Origin: Pinus tabuliformis
Taxonomy: Eukaryota; Streptophyta; Pinopsida; Pinales; Pinaceae
Direction: 5' to 3'
NCBI GenBank assembly: GCA_031772625.1
Contig: CM062818.1
Coordinates: 1,281,900,277-1,281,964,276 of the forward strand
DNA length: 64,000 bases
Shown: positions 44,690-55,139 of the stretch, piece after piece
Numbering within the stretch: the stretch's first letter is position 1
Layout of the letters: every line of letters begins with the position of its first letter
The notes under the pieces: model-generated
Databases searched by the model: none
Seen by the model: the letters and a program-made list of their open reading frames with translations, nothing else
What the model was told of the DNA's origin: nothing
Position numbers and translations under genes: made by a program

Positions 44690-45130
44690 CCCAAGGATTG
44701 TAGCCATTGGAATCCTAGTACAACATCAACACCTCCCATTGGAATGGAAAGCATTGGGCTAGTCAATACATATTCTCCCATTGATAGCTTGATATTATGG
44801 CACTTTCTAGAGCAATTTATCGTTCCTCCATTTGCAACCATCACTTGACACTTTGGTGCTGGATATAGAAAGCAATTCAATTCTTTTGCTATCTTACAAT
44901 GAATAAAATTGTGGGTACTTCCTGAATCAATCAACACTATTACCTTTTTCTTCTTGATTTGTCCTTCTATCTTGATGGTTTGAGGAGTGGTAATTCCAGC
45001 CAATGCATTACAAGATATGGTTGGATTCATTTCTTCTTTATCTAGGCTTTGTTCCTGGAGTATATCCTCTTCTTTTGACCTTTCTTGCTCCTTTTCTTCT
45101 TCCCCTTCACAATCTATGTAGAACAATTTC
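44690..45130 (-). pseudogene. Aspartic protease of element D
   Basis: 162 codons open (45126-44638), from the acidic linker after the zinc knuckle (LFYIDCEGEEEKEQERSKEE) through VLIDSGSTHNFIHCKIAKEL (intact active site), MVANGGTINCSRKCHNIKL and VDVVLGFQWLQSLGKI. This is the reference for the damaged protease of A. Confidence 0.93.
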
Positions 45131-45134
45131 TTCT

Positions 45135-46122
45135 TAGCACACTTATGACCTTTAGTGTATTTGCTATCACAACTTTAACAAAGCCCTTTTTCTCTTTTTT
45201 CTTCCAATTGTTGTGGTGTCAACCTTATAGGTTGTGGAAGACTAGGGACAACAACACTTCCATCTTTATAGTTGTGAGTGGTATGCTTCCTGGTTGCCAT
45301 AATTTTGCTTTCCATTTTTCTTGCTAACTTGAATGCCTTCTCTAATGAATGAGGTTCCCAAAGGTGAACATCATGTTGGATATTATCCTTTAAATTCCCT
45401 ATGAACACATCAATCCTATGCTCCTCTGGAATATTTTTTACCCTTATGTTCAATTTTTGGAACTCCTCAATGTGCTCCATTATTGAACCCTTTTGTTTGA
45501 GACTTATCAATTGGCTAAAAAAAGTGTTGCTTTTTGTATCCTCATAATGTGTTGTCAATTCTTCCGTAAAAATTGCAAAAATGATAATTTTTTTATGAGA
45601 TCAAAGCCATTGATACCATACAAACTGATTTGGTTACAAATCTAAAGTTGCAATATGTACCTTTTGTGTGTTTTGCACATTATTGAGATCGAAAAATTGC
45701 TCCATCTGTAATATCCATGTTGCAGTATCCTTACCATCAAACTTCCTCATATCAATTTTTGGAATATGGTGAGTCTTTGATCCAACATTAGAGTCTATGA
45801 AATCATGATTAACATTTCTTTTGTTCTCATCATGAGTTTCCTTTACTACCCTTTCACCATTAGTAAGAATTTCTTGTAGAAACTTTGTCAAATCTTTCTT
45901 CAAATCTTCCATGCATGTCTTTAAACAATCCATATTAGCTTCTACACCTTTCTTTAAACCATCCATCTTAGATTCTGTTGCTTTTTGTCCAAGTGACACT
46001 TGTTGCACTTGGTCTCGTAATTTTGATATATCATGTTGCATTTCTTCCTCTTCTTCACGAGTCATGCTAGAGCTTTCAGGTTGCTTACTAGGTGTTTCTA
46101 TTTTCTTTCCTCGGGGCATCAA
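45135..46122 (-). pseudogene. Gag of element D
   Basis: Starts MMPRGKKIETPSKQPES (46122). The N-terminal coiled-coil part is EEEEEMQHDISKLRDQVQQV. The capsid region has HHIPKIDMRKFDGKDTATW and ILQMEQFFDLNNVQ, one stop/shift near 45.6 kb, then MEHIEEFQKLNIRVKNIPEE, VFIGNLKDNIQHDV and LARKMESKIMATRK. The zinc knuckle GLC-stop-SCDSKYTKGHKC carries a stop at 45175. The start was chosen because it follows the leader and matches the Gag pattern. Confidence 0.9.
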
Positions 46123-46786
46123 TTACCGATAATAATGCTTTACTATGCCCCTTTGAATTCCTTCAAACTAATTTTTCAAACCAAGCTTATGCAAAAATTT
46201 AAAAAAAAAACTACACACCTTTTTTCACTTTGTAGGAGCTTGATATTGAATCTAATGTATCTCTGTAATTTCGGATCATCCAGTTATGAAATTATGACCT
46301 ACAGTATCCCTCTACGTCCTCTTTCCAATGCCACCAATCTTATCCAAATTGGATTCTCCAGGGAAGAGTTATGCCAAATCTCCCACAGTGACCTGAATAT
46401 AGATTAGTTTAGTAGAGAAAACTTGTATGACGTGCCACGAGTCACTGTTTTGACCTTTGGCTCTAAAAGATATATACAAGAAACAACAGTCCATGCTCTT
46501 CTGTGCCTTCTTACGAAATTTCAATCCGATGCTCAGAGAGAAAGTTATGACGATTTTCCCCAGGTCACCTGTTTGGAATGTAATTGAGGAGTCTACAAAA
46601 AGACCAACTTCCTCATATCATATCTCCACAAATATAGTGCGAAAAGCACTGAACTTTGGAACCAAGGTTCAATGATATTTTTTCTCAAATGGGTTTTTTT
46701 TAGCTTTTGAAACATCGCAAAAAAAAAAAATTATAGTGAAAATACAATGATGACCTATTTGGAGCAACGAAACCCTAAAATCCAAA
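46123..46786 (-). other. Leader (untranslated region) of element D
   Basis: About 660 bases between the primer-binding site and the Gag ATG, with no ORF on the sense strand. Parts of it match the leader of A at 5.99-6.34 kb. The short plus-strand ORFs here are shadows. Confidence 0.75.
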
Positions 46787-46798
46787 GCTCTGATACCA
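46787..46798 (-). promoter_or_regulatory. Primer-binding site of element D (tRNA-iMet)
   Basis: Minus strand TGGTATCAGAGC, exact canonical form, two bases after the 5' LTR. Confidence 0.95.
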
Positions 46799-46800
46799 AA

Positions 46801-47133
46801 TGTTATGAAACCAGCTCATAAAAAGATAGAAAAGATAGTTGAATGCCTTAGAATTATGCCTCTTCGAGGGGGAAACCTCCTATACATTACACGAATGAGC
46901 AATTCTTGGATGATTCAAATGACAAAATCTCCTTTCTATATATAGGAGTCTAAGGAGTCACAATATAACCCAGCCGACCTAACAATAATAATATAAAGCC
47001 ACAAAAATAACAATAGATGGATTCTATGGGGCACAGTAATAACAATATGGGGACAATAGGGGCACAACAATATTAATAAGGGATACAACTACAATAGTAA
47101 TGAGGTAATCACTAGTATTATAGGGACCTAACA
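46801..47133 (-). repeat. 5' LTR of element D (333 bp)
   Basis: Same length as the left LTR, about 16 substitutions and no indels by my count. It is flanked by ATGTT at 47134. Confidence 0.95.
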
Positions 47134-47363
47134 ATGTTATTCTTGGAAATAATTCTCCAGAAAAAGTTATGGGAAAGGGTAGAGCCATAGTTAATAAACA
47201 TAGAGGAGCAGTTGATACATTAATAGTTCAAGGGCTAAAGAACAATATTCTAAGTGTAGGTCAAATGGCAGATAAAGGAAATTTAATTGTGTTTACATCA
47301 ACCAAATGCAAAGTTATAAATGAAGAATCTATAAAGGTCATAGCAAGAGGGTATAAAACCTAG
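47134..47363 (+). pseudogene. Element C protease/pre-integrase, resumed after D
   Basis: It continues the C frame: VILGNNSPEKVMGKGRAIV, QGLKNNILSVGQMADKGNL and VFTSTKCKVINEESIKVIA. This is the copia protease end and pre-integrase pattern (family: NLLSVSQL.D.G). It stops after RGYKT; a few later codons (TNYMYLKN) still resemble the family. Confidence 0.88.
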
Positions 47364-47399
47364 ACAAATTATATGTACTTGAAGAACTAAATTCTTACA

Positions 47400-49565
47400 A
47401 ATATGAGGAGGATTTAGAATAAGAGTAAAAGAAGATGGTGCCCATTTTAGTTCATTATTCTTAAAAGAATACTTCTAATAGTGATTGTAGAAGTGATGCG
47501 AGGTACATGACCCATAATAGAAAAAGATGATTCCCAGGTCCTCAGGATCAGTGATGTATAATCTGAGGGGTAGAAATACATGTTTTGTCTTGATGATGAT
47601 ACCCATGATTGTTTTGATATCCATGTTTCTTATAGTACTGATAGTGCATCTGGTGTAGTAATAGTGAACAGGTATGTACAGTAGAGACTCAGGGGGAGAT
47701 GAAGCTATGAAGTTTCAATATTTTACTTTATGTACGTGGATCATATAAAGACAAGTAGTGTATATACATGAGTTCTTATCTAAAAAATAGCGTATGTTTT
47801 GCTATGATGAAGAAACAATGGGACAAACTCAGGAAAAGGCTCTGATATGCTTTAGACAATTATTATTTGGCTTTGTTGTTCCAATGATTGATGGTTACAA
47901 TCTATTGATGCTATTTAGAAGTGGATTTGGCTTAATGAATAACCAATTGATGAAGATACTTTGATGTCATTACTGATATATGAGTTGATGTTATTAGACA
48001 TGACAGTGAAAAATTGGCACAAGTTCAGGGGGAGCATTTTCTATGATTCTAATAGTGCATTATTGGCATTATGATTACTTGAGAATTTCTTGTTACTTAA
48101 CGATGCTTATATTAATGATGCTTCTGAAGATACTCATGTTGTTGAAATTTGTTGTCATGGGTTTCCTATGATGAAATAATGGATGATACTTATGTATTTC
48201 TTAAGCCACATAATCGTTATGATGCTACTGATCAGATTTATGATGATAATGCATATGGTACATTTCTTACATGTTGATCTTCTTAAGTTAAAGGAGATAA
48301 ATAGAGCTTGATTATACAATCTCATTACTTGATGATGATGAGTGTCACTCATTACTTTTATGTTGTTGTCATTATGCCTTCAAAGATGCATAAATTGCAT
48401 ATGGTGCAATTATGGATGATGATGCCTATAGTACTTGGTTCTCACATGTACATGCTATGCTGCACATGGTATATTGTTTGAGGATTATTTCTATTGATGA
48501 TATTAAGGAGATGAGTTACTAACAAATTTTGATAAATAATGGTGAGCTCATGGTTTGTTATTGATGAGAAGCTAGACACATACTAATATCTCTATATCAT
48601 GGGATATCATTGATGGGTGAATTACAGATAAGGATATTATGGATGATTACTTAAGTTGCATGTTGAAAGTGGCATTATTGTGATAGTTCTTCTTGCGTGA
48701 AGAAAATGGGCCAAGAGAATGATGTTGTTGTAGGTTTCATGAAGACATATGCTAAATGATACTTGGAGACATGCCATACTTAGTCACATATTGATGATGT
48801 TAAGGAATGATGCTAATTTTCCCTATCTTACTTTATGATGATATATTGGGTTCTCACATATGTTGATTGATGCATGAAAAAATATGTTTCTTTGATGAAC
48901 ATTGATTGAGTCTATTCCTATAAAGGGAAAAAGAAAGTTAGCCTTGATAAGGTCAAGAGGATGAGTTGATCGTTGTATACTTGATCACAAGTTGATATGC
49001 ATGTTATTGTTGACATATGCTTAAGGTGTATATGTTATATGGTGTATGATAATTGTTGATGACTATCATGGTCTTATTGAGGTCTTTTTGGTTGTAAATG
49101 CCATATCTGTCACTTGATGTAAAGGTCATGTAAATACCTATCATTATAAAATTCAGTCATGTATGGACTATTGTGGTCAAGTCATGTAATCCCATCTTTT
49201 TGGGTATGTGATGTAATTTAAAACCCCACTATGTTGGGTGATCAATGTAAGCATGTGTCCTTGGTGATAAGAAAATTCACATTTAGTTGATTCACAGAGT
49301 CATGTACTTCAAATCCTTCAGAAGTTTTAGCATGTGCTAAGGGGGAGCATGGTTAGTATATAGTGCATATCAATAATGCTCTATCTCTACAAGGAAAGAG
49401 GAGCCTTCATTTAGCATTAGCCAACCGTTTTCCCTCAATGTCAAAGGGAGAGAGAATCTTGGTGTTTGGAGAATGCTTGGTATATTTGCAGATATGTTTA
49501 CAAGTATCTACAGGTGGTGGTGACCAAACACCAAAGTGATTTCCATCAAGTCCAAAGGGGGAGAT
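47400..49565 (+). other. Non-coding 3' body of element C with repeated polypurine motifs
   Basis: No integrase, reverse transcriptase or RNase H motif was found on either strand. The plus strand is rich in T, G and GATG words. Four polypurine-like motifs occur: AGGGGGAGAT at 47691, CAGGGGGAG at 48026, AAGGGGGAGC at 49339 and AAAGGGGGAGAT at 49554. The last adjoins the 3' LTR and is the functional position. Multiple polypurine tracts in this region are described for Sireviruses. Confidence 0.75.
49554..49565 (+). promoter_or_regulatory. Polypurine tract of element C
   Basis: AAAGGGGGAGAT directly before LTR start TGTTGGCATT. Confidence 0.92.
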
Positions 49566-51652
49566 TGTTGGCATTATGACAAATGTGTTGTCCATGATGG
49601 AAACCTACTTAATAAACATGTCAACCTGCTAGTAGCAGGATGAGTGTTCAGGACTAAAAATGCAATAGAAAAGGAATATCAGTTCAGAGATAGAGGAATG
49701 ATAAAGATGAAGTTTGAAGAAGTATACACGGGTTCTATGAAGAAAATTTGTGTACATACATGGGTATGGATAAAAAAAAGAGCGTATAGTTTCCGAACCA
49801 TGGTATTTTAAATACCAAGGGTATTTACCATGGTATTGACCCATAGTATTGATCCCAGCAATGGATATTTGATCTTGTCAAAGAATACCATCGACATTAG
49901 TATGGTTTTGACCTATGGTATTGGATAATGGCTAAGATATATAAGGATATTAAGATCAAAGTGTTTGTGTGTGCAAGTAATGAACATTCCATAGTCATAT
50001 CTAAAGCAAGTGTGCATGTAATGGGATATTAATGAATATTTTGATATGAAACTAAGTATCCACCTAGGAATTTGATGATGGATCAAATCCAATAGATCTA
50101 AAATGACCATATTGATAATGGATTGATTTGATCTATAATATTTATTTCCAATGCTTGTTTTATTATGTATGTTGAGAGATGGGTTTGTTCTTAACATTTA
50201 ATGTGCAGCGAAGCCTTAAGTCAATAATTGTAGATCTGTACGTGGGTTTGATAACCTGAAAGGCACGTACATATGTGAGTTGAATGTCGGTAAGTCACGT
50301 ATCGATTCAGATCTATACACGGGTTTGATTCTTGAAAAGTGTGTATACACATGTAAGTGTTTTGTGGGAAGTGTGTATATAAGTTAGGGTTTTGTTAAAT
50401 AAGATCCCTGATCAGTCTAATTATTCTTGTTGTTTTTCTGTTGTCTGTTAATGAAGTCTTACTTGATGATCTAGGTTTAACAGTGATGATTGAAGTTGAA
50501 TTTTTTGATTGAAGAGTGATGATACTGCTAGCTATGTGTGATTAAAGATCTGTGATGATTCTATGATTATTTCAAATAAATTTAGTGGTTCAGGGTGTAA
50601 CTTAGTGTTTATTTCAAACTTATAGTGATTTAATTTCAAGGTTCAATGTTTTGAGATATGTACGCATGTTTGATTCAAGGAAGTTGTGTATACACGTGGA
50701 TTTTATGAAGTAAAGTAGCGTATATATTCTGACATTTTATTTATCAGTTTTTTCAATTGTTTCAGTGATTTTATGTAGTGTTTGAGTTCAATATTGGAAT
50801 TCTGATTATAATGATTTAACTCCTTTAGTTGTTTGAGAATAAGTTGATTGATTTAGGTCTCAGTTGGTTTAGTTGGCTCGATGATTGAGTGATTTTTTGC
50901 AATGATCAGTTTCATTTTTGATATTTTGTATTGGGCTTAAATGATGGTAGTGGGTCCAGTCTAAAAATTTGATGAAACGTGGCCTACAAGTTGTGATGTT
51001 TTGCATCAGGTGGATCTAGTGTGAAAAACTATGAAACATTGTCCATGGTGGTATTGAGGGTTGGAGCCTTCAATAAGGGAGTTGAAACTTCCTTCCAATG
51101 GTAGCTGGTAAATCAGATCAGGGGGTAGGATCTCCCTTCTAGTGGGTGTCAATAAATGAGATCAAGGGGTTGGAGCTCCCTTCCAATGGGTGCTAGAGAA
51201 CAAGAGAAGGTTGTATCCTTCGGTAGGTGGGTTCTTGTGTGCTGGTATGAGTCTGCACCAGTACAATATTGTAAGAAGTATTTCTTTATAATAAAAAGAA
51301 TATAGAGATGACAACATCGATGGTTTTTTCCCACATTGGGTTTCCACCTAAAAATCTCGGTGTTCATGTGTGTTGATGTATTTTTATGTGTGATGGTTTC
51401 TTTTGTTCTTATTTCACATGTTTACTATTTAATTAATGTCTAAAGAAGTATTAATGCATTGGTTCAAGTTAAACATATGATGAATTAACTGAAAAGTTAA
51501 GTTAACTGGATATACGCTAGTTGTCTGCATAACAGTTGTGTGCATACGTAGGTTCCTTTCAGTAAAGTTGTGTATAGAAATATGAGTAAGAAAAGAAAAG
51601 TTTAAGTGATTTTTAAATATTGATTCCCCCCCTGCAAATATTTTTCCCAACA
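49566..51652 (+). repeat. 3' LTR of element C (2087 bp)
   Basis: Counterpart of 37373-39470, with the same ends and the same internal 50-bp repeats. It is flanked by ATTGG at 51653-51657. Confidence 0.95.
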
Positions 51653-51657
51653 ATTGG
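51653..51657. repeat. Target-site duplication of element C, right copy (ATTGG)
   Basis: Matches 37368-37372. Element A resumes directly after it. Confidence 0.92.
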
Positions 51658-51985
51658 TACTATGGCATACAAATTGGAGTTGCCCACATCTTCCCAAGTA
51701 CATCCAGTTTTCCATGTTTCATGCTTAAAGAAGATTATTAGGTGACAAGCTCCCAATTGAAATAGAGCTTCTAGAAATTGAAAAAGGAGGAAAAATCATA
51801 TTTGAGCCTAAAGCATTAAAAAAATCAAGAACTTGAAAGCCACAGAATCAATTCATTTCAGAGTATCTTAGTGAGTTGAAGAACTTACCTGCTAAATATT
51901 CCACATGGGAGGATGAGAATTTTATACAAAAGCATCCAGGAACTACTCAAGCGTGCATGGACAACACTTTTTTGAAGGATAGAGG
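51658..51985 (+). pseudogene. Integrase tail and chromodomain of element A
   Basis: It resumes with [12 protein letters not shown] and [11 protein letters not shown] in the frame cut at 37367. After stops the region 51.86-51.96 kb reads SEYLSELKNL and STWEDENFIQKHP, a chromodomain remnant whose core K/W positions are partly lost compared with D. Confidence 0.82.
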
Positions 51986-51987
51986 AA

Positions 51988-52324
51988 TGTGAGGTCCCTA
52001 TAATACTATTGTATCACCCTTATTGTTATTCTTAGTGTAGCCCCCTATTGTTATTGTTGTGCCCATGTATCCCCCATATTGTTATTGGTGTGCCCCATAG
52101 AAGCCCACTATTGTTATTGGTGTGCCCTTACATTATTATTGTTATGTAGGCTCTGATTATATTGTGACCCCTTAAACTCCTATATATACTAAGGAGGTCT
52201 TATCATTTGTATGATCCAAGAATTGTTCATTTATGTAATGCAAAGGATGTTTCCCCCTCAAAGAGGATAATTTTTAAGTCATTGATCTATCTTTTCTTGT
52301 GTTTTGTGAGGTGGTTTCATAACA
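51988..52324 (+). repeat. 3' LTR of element A (337 bp)
   Basis: TGTGAGGTCCCTATAATACT...GGTTTCATAACA, matching the D LTR read on its minus strand, including the TATATATA stretch and AAGAATTGTTCATT. No matching 5' LTR was found near 5-6 kb. Confidence 0.88.
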
Positions 52325-53325
52325 TTTGATTGTATCAATGCCTTGGTAGACTCCACATCTGTACTATTTACTCCCAACTTTATAACCCACCCCTGTAACT
52401 CTTTTATTTTCATTGGCTTGGCTCTGGAGAAAAAAAAAATTCCTGCTTCAATTGATTTGTGACTTTAGCAACTGACAAATTTTCTTTATCCAGGTCCAAT
52501 GCAGTTGTGTCCAATTCATTGTACAATATTTATGTGGTTTATCTACGGAGGTCAACTTTATCCAATATGTTGATGCATTTCAAATTAATGGACACATTTA
52601 TGGCTTGAAAGTCTCGAATTATCTGTATAATTTGGAACTTAGGTTATATGAGATCCAACCTCAATCGATCCTTTTCAAAACCTATCACAGGGAGTAGCCT
52701 ATTTTAAGATGGAGCCATTTGGCATACCCATATTTGAGTTGAAAAATAAACTTTAACTTCTAAAATATTCTCTTTTATGTCCAAGAATTGAGAATGAATC
52801 TTATCATCTTGTTGATGTTTTGACTTTGAAGGCCCTTTTTCCAACTCAGGCTACAAAAGAAGACTCTACCTCAAGACTCAAGAAAGCCAACTTAAAACCA
52901 AGTTCTTTATAAATAGCATCCCCTATTGGTTGATTAGAAGCCTTTGTTGGCTCTATTGATGAATTTGCTTCTTCAATTCTAGGCTTTTTAAGAGATTTAG
53001 TGTATGAGTCATTTTCTAAATGGTCTAATATGATCATATTTGTATCTTTCTATTTAGGTATAGGGGTATCCATTTATATATATTGTTTTTCCACGATTCC
53101 TTTAGTAGTTGGTTATTCTAGGATTTCATCCTCCTCTATGCATGAATATCTATTTTATAATATTTCAATGTTATGTTGGTTTTTACGTTCATATGGAGAT
53201 GACTGAAATTTTCTTTCTTCTATTTTAAATTATGTGATGAGGATCATAAGACCACACCTTTCCTTTAGGAAAACTCATAGTAGTTAACATTTGTTCCACT
53301 ACTTTAAAATATTTCCTGGTGTTAA
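52325..53325. other. Unassigned DNA between A and F
   Basis: No recognised gene. A minus-strand frame at 53037-52846 (63 codons, containing YTKSLKKPRIEEANSS) continues upstream in broken form to about 53.2 kb. It may be another decayed retroelement ORF, but I cannot assign it. Confidence 0.4.
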
Positions 53326-54470
53326 TGTGAAAAATTGGAAAACCTCGAATCCTACTGCAACAACTGATTACGTTTCTTCTATTGTTAAATAAAATGAACA
53401 AATTATTTACTGTCTTCTATGGTAAATATTGAAACTAATACATTGCAGCCTTCACAAATAAAATAATGTAGAAGATAAATAATGTTGGAATAATAGATGC
53501 ACACACACACACAAATACATAGTTAATTTTGGACTAAGTCCCCGGAAAATCCAAACTCAGGAAAATCGGTGCAATAGCTAAGGGTTTTATTATTATGCAA
53601 TGGCAAATCTGAGTAAAAAACTATGGATGATCAAATATAGAAATCCATACAAAGACATGACTAACAATAAGTCTAGTGAGAAAAATCTCACTCCCACTGG
53701 CGATCTGACACTGACCTTTGCTCAAGATGAGCTGCTCTCTGCTACCTCTGCATAGTCCCTGCATCAGCCTACGCAATACTGTGTCCCACAACTTGGAACT
53801 ACATCTCTCTTGCTATCTGATCAGCTTTTGTCTGGAAGATGGACTCTCCTAGCCTTTTCAATCCCACTCTAGCTATTGGTAGTGAATCACTACTTCTCCC
53901 CATCAAAATACGGATTCCCCTCTAAAGAACTACACTGCCTTTACATGGCTCTACGTTGACTCATTTTGGCACTCAATCCCTCTCTGCAATGCACTCACTG
54001 GAATAGGAAAATATTTCTTCGGCCTTACTATCCCTACCCCTCTCTCACTGCTTCAAGCTCACTAGATCTCTCTTTGGCAACTCAACACTACTATGGAATT
54101 CAATCTGCTAGTAAATTCGAACTACTGGTGGCTCAAGTGTGTTCTCTAACCCCCATCGAATTTCTTCTTATAATCTCTTGTTGAGACATCAACAACCAAG
54201 ATTAAAACATAATCGATGGCTAAGATTAACTAGAACTCGATCCATGTCTTCTTATAGAAGATTCTCACCATGACATAATTAATACCCTTTAATTAATCAA
54301 ATTTCCTAAGTTTAGACTTAGGAAACATTAAAAAATGATTAATTATTTTAATTAAGTTGTCTCTAGGTGGAATTTCTAGAAAAGATTTATGGGTTTTGGA
54401 GAATACATGTATTCTAACCTCTCCACCTAATTTCATGGCTAGAACACATCTGATGCTACAAAAACTAACA
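53326..54470 (-). repeat. 3' LTR of element F (1145 bp)
   Basis: TGTGAAAAATTGG...AAAAACTAACA. It matches the right LTR throughout (ACAATAAGTCTAGTGAGAAA, GGTGGCTCAAGTGTGTTCTC, CATAATCGATGGCTAA). It has a (CA)n run near 53.5 kb and lacks the SINE found in the other copy. Confidence 0.92.
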
Positions 54471-54480
54471 CTCCCTCTTA
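54471..54480 (-). promoter_or_regulatory. Polypurine tract of element F
   Basis: Minus strand TAAGAGGGAG directly before LTR start TGTTAGTTTTTG. Confidence 0.6.
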
Positions 54481-55130
54481 GCGAGGAATGTGTTCTAGGG
54501 CTGCAACCCACTAAAGAAACACCATGTCTCTGCACCACCTCATGTCACGCTATTGATTTTTTGCTACTATGCCCATCACTACTGCACAAATCTGATATGA
54601 GTTGCATTTGTGTTGGTGTTGACCCTATTGAATTGTTGTCAACTACTACATCTACACTGCAACTCGCTCTCATCTGTTGTTATTGCAACTGCAAATGAAA
54701 AGCATCCAAAATAATGAACCAATTATGATTAGTATTATGCATCTATAACCTATGTCCTAACTATTGCTAGACTCTGCATTGTCACTAAAGCCTATGTGTT
54801 ACTTCTGAATTTGCTATGTGCCAACTGCATTGTGTTTCCCAGTATCTGAATCCTAATAGCCACTGCATCTATCAATCTGGCATATAACTACACCATCTGT
54901 CACTAGTCCATCCTGCTATGGCATGTTATGGGCTCCCATAGAAAGGTATGTATTCATGAGGTGGACCTCCTTAAGAATCATTACCATCTTGTAGCTCTCT
55001 GGGGCTACAAAACCAAATCACCCTACCTCTCTCCTGGAGGTATATCAGTGATCATGGAAAACTCTTCCTACAATATGGAGGACAGCCTGTCAATATCTGT
55101 GGACGCAGCTTGCTAATCCTACTTCTCCTC
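54481..55130 (-). other. Non-coding 3' body of element F
   Basis: Between the Gag zinc-knuckle remnant and the polypurine tract. No pol motif on either strand. Confidence 0.5.
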
Positions 55131-55139
55131 TTTTTCCTT

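Larger units (their letters stand above)
41462..47133 (-). mobile_element. Element D: chromodomain Ty3/gypsy retrotransposon inserted into C
   Basis: The best-preserved element here: 5672 bp, two 333-bp LTRs, ATGTT duplication, canonical tRNA-iMet primer site, polypurine tract, and Gag to integrase-chromodomain on the minus strand. It is the same family as element A by Gag, protease, RNase H, integrase and LTR. It is still inactive: a stop in the zinc knuckle, a deletion in reverse transcriptase covering motif A, a stop at the catalytic integrase Glu, and a frameshift before the chromodomain. The LTRs differ at about 16 of 333 positions by eye. Confidence 0.95.
37373..51652 (+). mobile_element. 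Element C: copia-type (Sirevirus-like) retrotransposon inserted into A
   Basis: TGTTGG...CCAACA ends, a 5-bp ATTGG duplication, 2.1-kb LTRs, a tRNA-iMet-type primer site, a copia Gag with a long coiled coil and three zinc-knuckle remnants, the start of protease/pre-integrase, then about 2.1 kb without recognisable integrase, reverse transcriptase or RNase H, and a polypurine tract. Element D interrupts it in the protease. Long LTRs, the Gag coiled coil and repeated polypurine-like GGGGGAG motifs before the 3' LTR fit Sireviruses. It looks like a deletion derivative. Confidence 0.9.
5990..52324 (+). mobile_element. Element A: chromodomain Ty3/gypsy retrotransposon, base of the nested tower
   Basis: A is read on the plus strand in pieces: leader about 5.99-6.34 kb, Gag 6.34-6.87 and 10.80-11.34 kb, protease to integrase 34.33-37.37 kb, integrase tail with chromodomain 51.65-51.98 kb, and 3' LTR 51.988-52.324 kb. 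The order and wording match element D (41.46-47.13 kb), a complete relative that serves as the template. Removing B and C restores continuous matches to D across both junctions. The pieces carry many stops and indels, so A is old and dead. I could not find its 5' LTR; sequence left of about 5.99 kb does not match the D LTR. The short LTR (337 bp), short body and C-terminal chromodomain suggest a Reina-like chromovirus; that lineage name is inference. Confidence 0.85.

Noticed and set aside
52846-53037. 63-codon minus-strand ORF
   Set aside because: No recognisable motif and the upstream frame is full of stops; left as unassigned DNA.
53505-53516. CA dinucleotide run
   Set aside because: Ordinary short microsatellite inside the F LTR, present in both copies.
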